Source of the DNA: WHSW01 sp963821345
GTDB taxonomy: Bacteria; Actinomycetota; Thermoleophilia; Solirubrobacterales; 70-9
NCBI GenBank assembly: GCA_963821345.1
Contig: CAWGDM010000001.1
Span: forward strand, 558,001 to 622,000
DNA length: 64,000 nucleotides
Direction of reading: 5' to 3'
Under the pieces are notes generated by a model. The model had not been told where the DNA came from, searched no databases, and saw only the letters and a program-made list of their open reading frames with translations. The position numbers were made by a program, and so were the translations under genes. Of this stretch, positions 1 through 7,833 are shown in pieces. Each line of letters begins with the position of its first letter. Position 1 is the first letter of the stretch.

Positions 1-141
1 CGCGTAGTGCACGTAGAGATAGTGAATCCCATCCCGATCGCCGCGCTTGGCCGCCGCGATCGCACGCCGGTCGAGAGCCGGCGCGGACGGTGCCGACTCG
101 GCCCGGACCGCATCCTGCGACCCCCTCTGTGCTGTCTCCAT
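1..141 (-). CDS. ECF-type RNA polymerase sigma factor, 5' end only
   Basis: The first 47 residues of a minus-strand gene that runs off the left edge. The ATG is at 141-139. After a variable alanine/proline-rich leader comes AIAAAKRGDRDGIHYLYVHY, which looks like the start of sigma-70 region 2 in ECF sigma factors (acidic or basic residue, small residue, then the aromatic 'lyvrYa' helix). ECF sigma factors direct RNA polymerase to small stress or envelope regulons. Regions 2.2-2.4 and 4 lie outside the window, so subfamily and anti-sigma partner cannot be judged. The family call rests on a short N-terminal match and is tentative. Confidence 0.6.
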   Translation of the reverse strand, partial: METAQRGSQDAVRAESAPSAPALDRRAIAAAKRGDRDGIHYLYVHYA

Positions 142-168
142 GAAAATCGGACCCCCCGATGTAAACCA

Positions 169-200
169 AATGCCTCGCGGCCATGACGCGCCGCGGCATT
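169..200 (-). terminator. Terminator-like inverted repeat between LuxR gene and sigma factor
   Basis: AATGCC at 169-174 pairs with GGCATT at 195-200, with further GC pairing inside (CGCGGC against GCCGCG, one bulge). Read on the minus strand the stem is followed by a T-rich stretch (TTGGTTT). It lies between the 3' end of the LuxR gene (362) and the start of the sigma factor (141), so it could end the LuxR transcript or regulate the sigma gene. The rest of the 220-bp gap shows nothing recognisable. Confidence 0.35.
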
Positions 201-361
201 ACCCTCCTGCACCCGGTCCGCAATTGCAACCCGTCGTCGGCGCCCACGCGTCGAATTACCACCGATCCCGTACACCATCGCGTATCCGAAATGAGGTAGG
301 TCCGGGTCGAGGACCGCCCATTTTGCGGCGGTGTGGCGCCCCGGACCAGACGAAAGCGGCA

Positions 362-1048
362 CTAGACCCCCTGTGGAACCGTGGCGGTCTCGACCTCCCG
401 GACGCCCAGCCCCCGCCCGCGCTCGGGATCGAGGATCATCGTCGCGGCCTCGTAACGCGATGAGACGCCGAGCTTGCTGAAGGCCGACGAAAGATGGCTC
501 TTGACCGTGCTCTCGGCGAGATACAACCTCGCCGCGATCTGGAGGTTAGTGAGTCCGGCGACGACCAGCGCGAGGATCTGCTTCTCGCGCGTGGTCAGGG
601 CTTTCGCCGTGACCTCGAGGCGCCGCCGGCTCGGGACCGACACCTGGCCGGCGCAGACGACGTCGACCACGGCCGCCAGCGCAGTCTCGATCTGGGACTC
701 GAGCACGACGCCGTCGACGCCGAGCTCGAGCGCGCGACGAACCTCTCCCATCCGCGCGCGCCCGCAGACCAGCACGGCCCCCGCCTCGCCGTGGTCGGGG
801 CGAATCGCGTCCAGCGGGCCGGCGGAACCTCCGTCCGGCCGCTCGACGGCCATCACCACGCACGCCGGCTGGCTCCCGGGCGATGTGGCAAGCAGCTCCT
901 CGGGGCTTGCCTGGCGGACCTCGACCGCATATCCGCCCGCCGTCAACGCCTCACAGACCCGCTCTCGAACCGACGCGTCCTCGACGCAGACGGCGACTGC
1001 CCTGTGCCCTGTCAGGGCGACGGGTGAGGACGGGTCGAGGCTGTCCAT
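362..1048 (-). CDS. LuxR-family response regulator with degenerate receiver domain
   Basis: A 228-residue transcription regulator. Residues ~10-125 have the alternating strands of a receiver domain, but the position that normally carries the phospho-acceptor aspartate reads CVVMAVERPDGG, so the acceptor seems to be missing. Residues ~150-205 are a clear LuxR/NarL helix-turn-helix (LTTREKQILALVVAGLTN, then STVKSHLSSAFSKLGVSSR). The start at 1048 (MDSLDPSS) is preferred to an upstream ATG at 1156, which would overlap the divergent methyltransferase. The two genes diverge from a gap of about 100 bp that probably holds both promoters. Phosphorylation-independent control is an inference; no kinase gene is nearby. 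Confidence 0.8.
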   Translation of the reverse strand: MDSLDPSSPVALTGHRAVAVCVEDASVRERVCEALTAGGYAVEVRQASPEELLATSPGSQPACVVMAVERPDGGSAGPLDAIRPDHGEAGAVLVCGRARMGEVRRALELGVDGVVLESQIETALAAVVDVVCAGQVSVPSRRRLEVTAKALTTREKQILALVVAGLTNLQIAARLYLAESTVKSHLSSAFSKLGVSSRYEAATMILDPERGRGLGVREVETATVPQGV

Positions 1049-1154
1049 CGGCCCATAAACGCCGCTTCGGGGCCGGAGCTTTTGGACGGTTCGCCGAACT
1101 CCGTCACAGGACGGGAGAACCGGCCTTCCTCGACCGTTGGTCCGCAGAGTCCCC

Positions 1155-2432
1155 ATGCAGGTCGAACTCCAAGAGAAGATCGATCCGGCGCCGACCGATC
1201 GCGCCGGGCCGAGTTGTCGCTTCTGCGGCGCACTTCTCCACGAGACCTTCGTCGACCTCGGGATGTCGCCGCTGTGCGAGAGCTACGTCGCGGCGGAGAA
1301 CCTCGGTGCGGCGGAGTCGTTTTACCCGCTGCACGTCTGGATCTGCGAACAGTGCCTGCTCGTCCAGCTCGAGCAGCTCGTGGCGCCGGAGGAGGTCCTC
1401 ACCGAGTACGCGCATTTGTCCTCCTACTCGGATTCCTGGGTCGCGCACGCGCTTGACTACGTCGAGGCGGCCGTCGACCGTTTCGGGCTCGATGCTTACA
1501 GCCTCGTGATCGAGCTGGCCAGCAACGACGGCTACCTGCTCCAGCATGTCGTCGAGCGCGGCATCCCAGCGCTGGGCGTCGAGCCGGCGACGAGCGCGGC
1601 GGAGGCCGCCCGCGAGCGCGGCGTGGAGACGATGATCGCGAATTTCGGCCGCGAGATGGCGTCCCGGCTCGTGGCGGACGGCCGAAGAGCAGACCTGCTG
1701 GTCGCCAACAACGTGCTCGCGCGCGTCCCCGACCTGAACGACTTCGTCGCCGGGATCGAGATGGTGCTGGCGCCGCAGGGCGTGGCGACGTTCGAGTTCC
1801 CGCACCTCGAGCGGCTGATCGAGGGGAACCAGTTCGACACCATCTACCACGAGCACTTCTCATACTTCTCGTTCCTGACCGCGCGCCGGGTACTGGCCGC
1901 CCACGGGCTCGAGGTCTTCGACGTCGAAGAGCTGGCGACCCACGGCGGCTCGTTGCGGGTCTACGCGCAGCGGCAAGCTACGGGGCGCTGGCCGGTGGGC
2001 TCGCGCGTCGGCGACCTCGCCGAGCGTGAGCGCGCGGTCGGCTTCGACCGGCTCTCGGGCCACGAGGCGTTCGCCCCAAAGGTGATGGAGACGAAGTGGA
2101 AGCTGCTGGAGTTCCTGATCGACTGTCGCCGCAACGGCCAGCACGTGGCCGGCTACGGCGCGCCCGCAAAGGGCAACGCCCTCCTCAACTACTGCGGCAT
2201 CCGAACCGACCTGGTCGAGTTCACGGTCGATCGCAACCCGTACAAACAGGGCCAGTTCCTGCCCGGGACTCGGATCCCGATCCGCGAGCCCGAGGCGCTT
2301 GCCCAGGCCCGTCCGGATTTCATCCTGATCCTGCCCTGGCACCTGACCGATGAGATCGTCACCCAGCTCGAGTACACACGGGCGTGGGGCGCACGGTGCG
2401 TAGTTCCGATCCCGGAGGTCAGGGTCCTGTGA
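1155..2432 (+). CDS. Sugar C-methyltransferase-like protein (zinc-binding, SAM-dependent)
   Basis: About 425 residues with the three-part layout of NovU/TylC3-type C-methyltransferases. An N-terminal cysteine cluster (CRFCG, later WICEQC) is the presumed zinc site. A SAM-binding domain with motif I VIELASNDGYLLQ lies near residue 117. The C-terminal domain contains YGAPAKGNALLNYCG and ends near IPEVRVL. Known members methylate ketosugar nucleotides, and distant members act on other substrates. No deoxysugar biosynthesis genes are next to it, so the substrate is unknown. ATG 1155 is favoured over GTG 1137; no strong Shine-Dalgarno site separates them. Confidence 0.85.
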   Translation: MQVELQEKIDPAPTDRAGPSCRFCGALLHETFVDLGMSPLCESYVAAENLGAAESFYPLHVWICEQCLLVQLEQLVAPEEVLTEYAHLSSYSDSWVAHALDYVEAAVDRFGLDAYSLVIELASNDGYLLQHVVERGIPALGVEPATSAAEAARERGVETMIANFGREMASRLVADGRRADLLVANNVLARVPDLNDFVAGIEMVLAPQGVATFEFPHLERLIEGNQFDTIYHEHFSYFSFLTARRVLAAHGLEVFDVEELATHGGSLRVYAQRQATGRWPVGSRVGDLAERERAVGFDRLSGHEAFAPKVMETKWKLLEFLIDCRRNGQHVAGYGAPAKGNALLNYCGIRTDLVEFTVDRNPYKQGQFLPGTRIPIREPEALAQARPDFILILPWHLTDEIVTQLEYTRAWGARCVVPIPEVRVL

Positions 2433-2721
2433 CGGTGGCGAGGCGCTGAGCGGCCGCTTCACGCGCTGGCGACCGACGGGCGGTTGCGCGCGGGCTGTCT
2501 CGAATCGGGTGCATCGCCCTCCGCGAGCGGAGCGGTCAACCGCCGCACCCGCTCAGCGGTTTTCCTAAACCGGCTTCCTCGCTCGCCCCATCGCCTGACG
2601 CTGGGGAATTCGTCCAGATTCGCGCACCCCGCTGGGTTCGGCGGCGGGCGGGCCGATAGCGGACCTAAGCGGAACCTCCTCGGCGTTCCGCTGCGCTCGG
2701 CACGCAGGGAAAGGAAGCCCA
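2433..2721. other. Intergenic region with a terminator-like hairpin
   Basis: About 290 bp with no convincing gene. AACCGC at 2538-2543 pairs with GCGGTT at 2556-2561, followed by TTCC; this could end the methyltransferase transcript. Near the right end, AGGGAAAGGAAG at 2707-2718 is a plausible ribosome-binding site for the next gene. The small open frames here have the skewed composition of GC-rich shadow frames. Confidence 0.4.
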
Positions 2722-4221
2722 CTGCCCGCTCTGGCCAAAACGGCACTCGTCGGCCTCGTCTCGATCGTAATCGCTGCCGCGCTGGCCATCGCCCCAGGTA
2801 TCGCGGGGGCGAAGCGGAAGTCAGGTCCGTGCGCCGGCGGGATCACCGGATCAGCCGCGGCGGACAGCTTGATCGGCACCGAGGGGGCCGACCGGATCAG
2901 CGGCGGCGACGGGGCCGACCACGTGATCGGCATGGGCGGCGACGATTGCCTCGCCGGCGGCGGGCAGGCGGATACGATCGTGCCGGGCGCAGGCGAAGAT
3001 CTGGCCGTCGCGAGGCGTGGCGACGACCGGATCGAGGCCAGCGACGGGCACCCGGACGACGTCCGCTGCGGGCCCGGACACGACACCGTCGTGGCCGACG
3101 CGTTCGACGAGCTCGGCGGGTGCGAACGGGTCACCTGGCAGTCCACCGACCCGACGCCCGAGCCGCCCCCGCGCGGCGATCCGCCACCCCCGCCCCCTCC
3201 CCCTCCTCCAGCCTCGTGCGACCGTGACGCCACGCCCTCGAGTCTCGCCACGCAGGTCTCGGCGGCGACCGGCGGCCAGGTGATCTGCCTCGCCGGTGGG
3301 AACTACGGAACCTGGACCGGGACGAACAAGGCGGTCACGATCACCAAGGCGGCCGGCGCCACCCCGACGATGCGCTACAACTTCGGCGCCGGCGACTCGG
3401 GCTTCACGCTCGACGGCCTCTCGGGCATGGGGGGGACGATCAACACCGGGGCCCACGACATCACGATCCGCAACTCGGCCTTCAACGACTACGCCCTGTT
3501 CGAGAACGTGGCGAACGCCAACATCCTGTTCGACCACAACACCCACATCGGGATCAACTCCCCGGCCGGGGCGCCCAACGCGCGGATCTTCCTCTGGAAC
3601 ACCGGCGGCCCAACTGGCGTGACGATCCGCAACTCGCTGCTGCGGGGCGGCGACTCGGACGGCGTCCACACTGACGCGGCGGTGGACGTGATCAACAACG
3701 AGTTCGACAACCTCTGCGACGCGGGCGGCAACCACACCGACCACATTCAGTTCCAGGGCGCGCAGGGCGGCGTCATTCGCGGCAACTACTTCCACTCCAC
3801 CTGCGCGGCGCAAACGCTGACCTCGTTCGACAGCGGCACCCACAACGTGCTGATCGAGGACAACGTCATCGACACTCACCGCCCGTACGGGATCGAGTGG
3901 TATTCCGACGACAGCTCGATCATCCGCCACAACACGATCGTCTACCACCCCGACTCGGACTGCGCCTTCACCGGCGTTGTCTGCGGGGGGATCAACATCA
4001 CCTCCAAGACCGCCGACCCGCCCGGGTACGGCACTCAGGTCTACGACAACATCGCCTTCGTCGACATTGACCGCGCCACCGTCGGCCGCAACGACCACAA
4101 CATCAGCGGGCAGAGCGTGACCTACGTCGGTCCCACGACCACCTACGCGGGACACCGCCTTGCCGCCAGTTCGGTCGGAGCCGATGCTGGCTCTGACGGG
4201 CTCGACGTAGGCATCCGCTGA
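2722..4221 (+). CDS. Secreted right-handed beta-helix protein with N-terminal Ca-repeat-like segment
   Basis: The mature part runs from glycine/aspartate-rich nonapeptide-like repeats (GTEGADRISGGDGADHVIG, GGDDCLAGG), through a proline tract (ten prolines in a row), to a parallel beta-helix with repeated 'I-x-N-N/H-x-F' rungs (ITIRNSAFNDYALF, VIRGNYFHS, VLIEDNVID, IIRHNTIV). Such folds occur in polysaccharide lyases and surface adhesins. The frame is open far upstream of the first TTG (2869) and encodes a good signal peptide (hydrophobic run LVGLVSIVIAAALAIA, then AGA). The start is therefore upstream: a CTG at 2722, four bases after AGGGAAAGGAAG, is the best candidate, giving about 499 residues. 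No catalytic residues could be assigned. Confidence 0.75.
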   Translation: MPALAKTALVGLVSIVIAAALAIAPGIAGAKRKSGPCAGGITGSAAADSLIGTEGADRISGGDGADHVIGMGGDDCLAGGGQADTIVPGAGEDLAVARRGDDRIEASDGHPDDVRCGPGHDTVVADAFDELGGCERVTWQSTDPTPEPPPRGDPPPPPPPPPPASCDRDATPSSLATQVSAATGGQVICLAGGNYGTWTGTNKAVTITKAAGATPTMRYNFGAGDSGFTLDGLSGMGGTINTGAHDITIRNSAFNDYALFENVANANILFDHNTHIGINSPAGAPNARIFLWNTGGPTGVTIRNSLLRGGDSDGVHTDAAVDVINNEFDNLCDAGGNHTDHIQFQGAQGGVIRGNYFHSTCAAQTLTSFDSGTHNVLIEDNVIDTHRPYGIEWYSDDSSIIRHNTIVYHPDSDCAFTGVVCGGINITSKTADPPGYGTQVYDNIAFVDIDRATVGRNDHNISGQSVTYVGPTTTYAGHRLAASSVGADAGSDGLDVGIR

Positions 4222-4328
4222 GCGCGGACCGCGACTCACCCGGCCGGGCGCGGTGAACCATGCGGTGCGAACCCACCGGCGGCGTTTGGTGATCCCGCTC
4301 AGGCTCGTGGTCCGCGGCTAGGCCGGCG

Positions 4329-5366
4329 CTAGATCACCCCGTGTTCGCTCAGGCTCTGGGCCGTCTCGGCGATCGAGTCGCCGACCGGTCGCGGCGCCCA
4401 GCCCAGGTCGCGGGCCCGCTGGCTGGAGAACTCCGTGCGTTTGCCGAGGTCGCCGGTGAACGAGCGCACGCTCGAGTCGAAGATCCCGACCGCCTTGATC
4501 AGCAGGTTGGGGGCGACCCGGGTCGGCACCTTGGCTGCCTCGGCGCCAAGGCGCTCGCGCAGCACGTCCGCGATCTCGGCCATCCACATGAATTGGTCGG
4601 CGGCGATGAAGCGCTTGCCGGCGGCGTCCGACTCCGTCATCGCCAACAGCTCCAGCTCGGCCACGTCGCGGACGTCGACGAGCGTGAAGCCAAGGCGGGG
4701 CAGCGCCGGCATCGCCCCCTTCATCAGGCGCTCGATCAGCTCGAGCGAGAAGGACCGGTCGTCGCTGAGCACCGGTCCGATGATCGCGCCCGGGTTGACT
4801 ACCGCGAGGCGATCCTCGGCCCCCTGCTCCCGGGCCAGGTCCCAGGCCGCGCGCTCGGCGATCGTCTTCGATCGGGTGTACGGGGTGAGCGAGGTGTTGT
4901 CGCCGTCGGTCCAGTCGTCCTCGGTGTAGGCGGTGCCGTTGACCGGCGGGCCACCGTTTCGAACCGCGGCGACCGAGGAGGTGAGCACGATCCGCTGGGC
5001 GCCGGCGTCGAGCGCCGCACCGAGCACGCGCCGCGCTCCGTCGCGCGCGGGGACGATCAGCTCATCGGGGTCGCGCGGCTGCGACGGCGGGAACGGGGAG
5101 GCGACGTGGAGCACGTAGGCGCATCCGTCGACGGCCTCCGGCCAGCCGTCGTCGCTGAGCAGGTCGGCGGCCAGGACCGTCAGCCCGTCGTCGTGCTTAC
5201 CGGCGCCGGCGGCGGCCACCGCCGCCCGGACGTCGCGCTCGCGGACGAGGTCGCGGACCGTCGTCCGCACGCGGTAGCCGCGCTCCAGCAGCGTGGCAAC
5301 GCACCAGCCGCCGAGGAACCCGGTGCCGCCGGTGACAAGAACCGTCTGGTCGCCGCTGGCGCTCAC
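4329..5366 (-). CDS. NAD-dependent epimerase/dehydratase family (dihydroflavonol reductase-like)
   Basis: A 345-residue extended short-chain dehydrogenase. The N-terminal Rossmann motif is TGGTGFLGGW at residues ~11-20, and the catalytic YxxxK appears as YTRSK in the middle of the protein. The layout matches the 3-beta-HSD/dihydroflavonol-reductase-like group, which reduces aldehydes or ketones or epimerises sugar nucleotides with NAD(P)H. GTG 5366 places the glycine motif at the expected distance; the frame stays open upstream but there overlaps an unrelated gene remnant. It is flanked by remnants and a convergent beta-helix gene, so context does not suggest a substrate. Confidence 0.85.
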   Translation of the reverse strand: MSASGDQTVLVTGGTGFLGGWCVATLLERGYRVRTTVRDLVRERDVRAAVAAAGAGKHDDGLTVLAADLLSDDGWPEAVDGCAYVLHVASPFPPSQPRDPDELIVPARDGARRVLGAALDAGAQRIVLTSSVAAVRNGGPPVNGTAYTEDDWTDGDNTSLTPYTRSKTIAERAAWDLAREQGAEDRLAVVNPGAIIGPVLSDDRSFSLELIERLMKGAMPALPRLGFTLVDVRDVAELELLAMTESDAAGKRFIAADQFMWMAEIADVLRERLGAEAAKVPTRVAPNLLIKAVGIFDSSVRSFTGDLGKRTEFSSQRARDLGWAPRPVGDSIAETAQSLSEHGVI

Positions 5367-5376
5367 GTCCCTCAAT

Positions 5377-5690
5377 CTATCCCGTGACGTGGAACCTGTC
5401 CTTCGCCGCGGAGAGGTCGACGTTGCCCGCACCGTCGGTGGCCCGGACCTTGAACTCGTGCACGCCGCGATCGAGCCGCCTGAGCGTCGTCGGTGAGCTG
5501 CAGGGGGCGAACGGCCTTGCGTCCAGCTTGCATTCGAAGCTCGCGCCGAGATCGTCGGAGGTGAACCTGAACCTGACCTTGCGCTTCGCTGTCCGGTTGC
5601 GTGGCTTCTTGTCGATCGTCGTCTGGGGCGGGGCGGCGTCGAGTGGCGTGGCGATCGGCAGGCTGTCGACCGCGACCCCGGGCGCTCGAG
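5377..5690 (-). pseudogene. 3' fragment of a secreted repeat protein, 5' end lost
   Basis: The minus-strand frame ending at the stop at 5379-5377 reads as the C-terminus of a secreted protein. It has an Ig-like repeat common in actinobacterial surface proteins: FRFTSDDLGASFECKLD, then PFAPCSSP and FKVRATDGAGNVD. Upstream it runs through a basic linker (KKPRNRTAKRK) to about 5690 and then into a stop with no start codon or signal peptide. Homology ends where the plus-strand LuxR fragment begins. I read it as the tail of a gene whose 5' part was removed by a rearrangement. Confidence 0.6.
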
Positions 5691-5987
5691 CTCGCTTTCA
5701 TATCCGGCGCCGACGGACTCGCTCACCGGGCGCGCGAGGAGCTCGCCGTCGCCGGCTCGCGGCCCAGAAATGTCTTTCGGACCGGGGTCGAGTCGCTGAC
5801 CGCGAGCGAGCTGCGGACCGCGAAGCTCGCGGCTGAGGGTCTCACCAATGTCGAGATCGCGCAGCGACTCTTTGTGACCAGAAAGACGGTCGAGAAGCAT
5901 CTCGGCAACGCCTACACAAAGCTCGAGATCAGCTCTCGCGACGAGCTACCCGTGGCGCTTGCGGAATCGGCGTCGGTTCAGCGCTAA
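5680..5987 (+). pseudogene. 3' fragment of a LuxR/MalT-type ATPase regulator, 5' end lost
   Basis: The plus frame ending at TAA 5987 carries the typical C-terminus of the large LuxR regulators with an AAA ATPase domain. ALELAFISGADGLAHRAREE is followed by the HTH (LTASELRTAKLAAEGLTN, VTRKTVEKHLGNAYTKL, ISSRDEL). Full-length members are about 900 residues; only about 100 remain, with no start codon or ribosome-binding site. The break at ~5680-5690 coincides with the break of the minus-strand remnant. Expression is unlikely, though a read-through product would keep an intact HTH. Confidence 0.65.
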
Positions 5988-6008
5988 CGCGGTTGGGGAG
6001 GGACTGAC

Positions 6009-6365
6009 CTACGCCAGCCGGCGTCCGAGTGCATAACCGGCGGCGGCGGCGGCAACGCCTCCCAGCACCGAAGCCAAGAGGTAGGCAATCGCTCGCCCTG
6101 GCTCGCCTGCGTCGGCCTCCAACACGATCTGAACCGAAAACGTCGAGAACGTGGTGAACCCGCCGAGAAAGCCCACGCCCAGACCTTCGCGAAGATCGGT
6201 TCCGAACCAATGCTCGGCGACCAGCAAGCCGAGCAGGAACGAGCCGACGATATTGATCCCGACCGTGGACCAGATGAGGGCTTCGCTATGCAGAGTGAGC
6301 CGGTTGATTCCCCAGCGAGCGAGTACTCCCAGGACTCCTCCGACTGCGACAAACAGGGTCGTCAT
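6009..6365 (-). CDS. crcB: Fluoride ion transporter CrcB/FluC
   Basis: A 118-residue membrane protein with four hydrophobic segments, the usual CrcB size. It has the family signature GGFTTFSTFS at residues ~67-76 and the N-terminal GGVLGVLARW. CrcB/Fluc proteins are dual-topology dimers that export fluoride. The gene is preceded by a fluoride riboswitch whose 3' part can hide its ribosome-binding site (separate entries), which supports the function strongly. It stands alone: many actinobacteria carry two crcB copies in tandem, but no second copy is seen here. Confidence 0.95.
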   Translation of the reverse strand: MTTLFVAVGGVLGVLARWGINRLTLHSEALIWSTVGINIVGSFLLGLLVAEHWFGTDLREGLGVGFLGGFTTFSTFSVQIVLEADAGEPGRAIAYLLASVLGGVAAAAAGYALGRRLA

Positions 6366-6371
6366 TGCTCA

Positions 6372-6394
6372 GGCTCCTTCCGTAACTAGGAGCC
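6372..6394 (-). promoter_or_regulatory. Hairpin hiding the crcB ribosome-binding site (riboswitch expression platform)
   Basis: On the minus strand GGCTCCT (6394-6388) is the 3' edge of the riboswitch aptamer, and AGGAGCC (6378-6372) contains the crcB Shine-Dalgarno sequence. They pair perfectly over 7 bp around a 9-nt loop. Ligand binding that holds GGCTCCT inside the aptamer would free AGGAG and allow translation. There is no terminator-like T tract, so control at translation rather than transcription is inferred. Confidence 0.75.
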
Positions 6395-6433
6395 ATCAGC
6401 CGGGCTGGCGGTTGAAGGCGAGCTCCATCGCCC
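6386..6433 (-). promoter_or_regulatory. Fluoride riboswitch (crcB motif) aptamer
   Basis: Read on the minus strand, the stretch begins GGGCGATGGAGCTCGCC, continues with an AACCGCC segment and ends GCTGATGGCTCCTAG. These match the conserved blocks of the crcB RNA motif: GGCGAUGG-(A/U)GUUCGCC, an AAC pseudoknot strand, and CUGAUGRCUCCUA. It lies 20 bp upstream of crcB in the same direction. A separate 6-bp hairpin (GACGCC at 6434-6439 with GGCGTC at 6444-6449) sits directly 5' of it. The recognition uses the known motif; no covariance search was possible. Confidence 0.9.
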
Positions 6434-6498
6434 GACGCCGCTCGGCGTCCTCGCGGAGTCTACGTCGGTCGCGCGTTGTCTGGTGATTGTCGATGGAC

Positions 6499-6906
6499 TC
6501 AGGCACGCCCGCGACGTTGACCTCCGTAGGTGGCGAGGCCGTAGATGACGAGGATGTCGACGATGAAGAGCATGAACGCCGCGAACGGGAACGCGTTTAC
6601 CGTGAACAGGAGGATGAGCGCGTTGATGCCGGCGCAAGCGATCCCGAGGACCGCGCCGAACGCACCGCCGTTCAAGATCGAGACGGCCGCGATCAGCTGC
6701 AGGATCCCGACGATGAGGAAGAACCATCCCCAGGTGCTGAGGTTGTCGAACAGCACGTAGCGCCCCTCGTCGGTGAAGAACGAGGAGTTGTCGATCGCGG
6801 CGATGCCCCAGATGACGTTGACGACGCCGGCGAGGCCAAGCATCGTGCCGGCGAAGGCAAGCCAGCCCACGCCTCGCTGGTTCTCACGTTCGTAGCTACC
6901 GCTCAT
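6499..6906 (-). CDS. DUF7144-family membrane protein
   Basis: A 135-residue protein with four predicted membrane helices (around LAFAGTMLGLAGVVNVIWGI, FLIVGILQLIAAVSIL, AVLGIACAGINALILLF and AFMLFIVDILVIYGLA) and short charged ends. The pattern 'IWGIAAIDNSSFF...LSTWGW' is the hallmark I know from small actinobacterial integral membrane proteins now called DUF7144. Their function is unknown. It is the next gene upstream of the crcB riboswitch on the same strand but is separated from it, so co-regulation by fluoride is unlikely. Confidence 0.75.
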   Translation of the reverse strand: MSGSYERENQRGVGWLAFAGTMLGLAGVVNVIWGIAAIDNSSFFTDEGRYVLFDNLSTWGWFFLIVGILQLIAAVSILNGGAFGAVLGIACAGINALILLFTVNAFPFAAFMLFIVDILVIYGLATYGGQRRGRA

Positions 6907-7026
6907 TTGGTCTGACTCCCTTCAGCCCGGCCGGGACGTGGGGCGGTTGACTCGTGGCGGGCCGAGCCTATTACGAGGCAGTGACGGAACGTCAACCGTG
7001 CGATTTGTGTGGCCAGGCGACATCGC

Positions 7027-7431
7027 CTACTCCGACAGCCCGGCGGCTTGGAGGGCTTCCTCGCGGGTCCCGTACTCGTAGCAGTACACGATCTTCCCGT
7101 TGCGCACCCTCCAGTGCGCATAGGTACGGGTCTCAATCTCGATCCCGCTCCCCCAACCTCGGCCCCATTCGCGGAGGGCGGAGAACACATTCCCCCCGTT
7201 CCCCGTCAGTTCCTCGATCTCGATGTCGTAAGTTCCCTCCTGAAATGTCTCGCGCCAGCGTTCGCGGGACCTCAGGGCAGCATTCCGACCGAGCACGGGG
7301 GCTTGATGCTCCTCCTCGGGATACCAGTTGACCTCGGGATCGAGCGTGGCGAGCCACGTCTCGACGTCATTCTCGAAGCTTTCGATGGCTCTGCGGACGA
7401 CAGCGACGCTCTCGTCCTCCTCCGACATCAC
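7027..7431 (-). CDS. SnoaL-like/NTF2-fold protein, copy 3 of a tandem triplet
   Basis: 134 residues with the cone-like NTF2/SnoaL pattern: an N-terminal helix (AVVRRAIESFEN), 'DPEVNWYPEE', and a final strand TYAHWRVRNGKIVYCYEYGT leading to REEALQAAGLSE. NTF2-fold proteins act as small hydrolases or isomerases, or bind ligands; the fold alone does not give a reaction. It directly abuts the preceding copy (no gap at 7431/7432) and shares the C-terminal 'EALxAAGLSE' with both paralogues, so the three genes arose by tandem duplication and probably share one transcript. Confidence 0.8.
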   Translation of the reverse strand: MMSEEDESVAVVRRAIESFENDVETWLATLDPEVNWYPEEEHQAPVLGRNAALRSRERWRETFQEGTYDIEIEELTGNGGNVFSALREWGRGWGSGIEIETRTYAHWRVRNGKIVYCYEYGTREEALQAAGLSE

Positions 7432-7830
7432 CTACTCCGACAGCCCGGCGGCTTCGAGAGCATCGTCCCGGGTTGCGTACATCTGCCACCGTACGACCAG
7501 CCCATCGCACCACTCCGAGACCTGCCACACCTGCTCATCAAGGGGTGCGGCGCTGCCTTCGCCGTGGGCTTGATTGCGCAGCTCGGAGACCGTCAGGTTC
7601 CCTGCGTCGCGCACCCAGACGATCTCGATCTTGAAGTTCGGGAAGACGCCGAGCAGGTCGTTCCACCACTCCGTGGTGCCATCGTGCCCCTCCCAGGTGC
7701 CGCCCTGGATGGCGAGAACGCGGGAAACGCCGACCACTCCGGGGTCGGCCAGTGCCAGGAACGCGTCCAGATCGCGTCGGTTGAAGGCATCTATGCCCTG
7801 GCGGTAGCGCTCGACGTTCTCCTGCGACAT
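7432..7830 (-). CDS. SnoaL-like/NTF2-fold protein, copy 2 of a tandem triplet
   Basis: 132 residues starting MSQENVERYRQGIDAFNRRD, a standard SnoaL-like opening, followed by 'DPGVVGVSRV', the strand FPNFKIEIVWVRDAG and a final strand before RDDALEAAGLSE. It lies 3 bp downstream of copy 1 and abuts copy 3. The DNA at the 3' ends of the three copies is still close (a shared CTCCGACAGCCCGGCGGCTT on the plus strand at 7028, 7435 and 7835), while the middles have diverged. This suggests old duplication with the C-terminal tail kept by selection or gene conversion. The substrate is unknown. Confidence 0.8.
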   Translation of the reverse strand: MSQENVERYRQGIDAFNRRDLDAFLALADPGVVGVSRVLAIQGGTWEGHDGTTEWWNDLLGVFPNFKIEIVWVRDAGNLTVSELRNQAHGEGSAAPLDEQVWQVSEWCDGLVVRWQMYATRDDALEAAGLSE

Positions 7831-7833
7831 CGT

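Noticed and set aside
2459..2746. 95-residue minus-strand frame as a gene
   Set aside because: Arginine/proline-rich, no start signal, overlaps the leader of the beta-helix gene.
3180..3212. C-rich tract as an assembly artefact
   Set aside because: It codes a proline stalk in frame between two good domains; length error cannot be excluded but there is no frame break.
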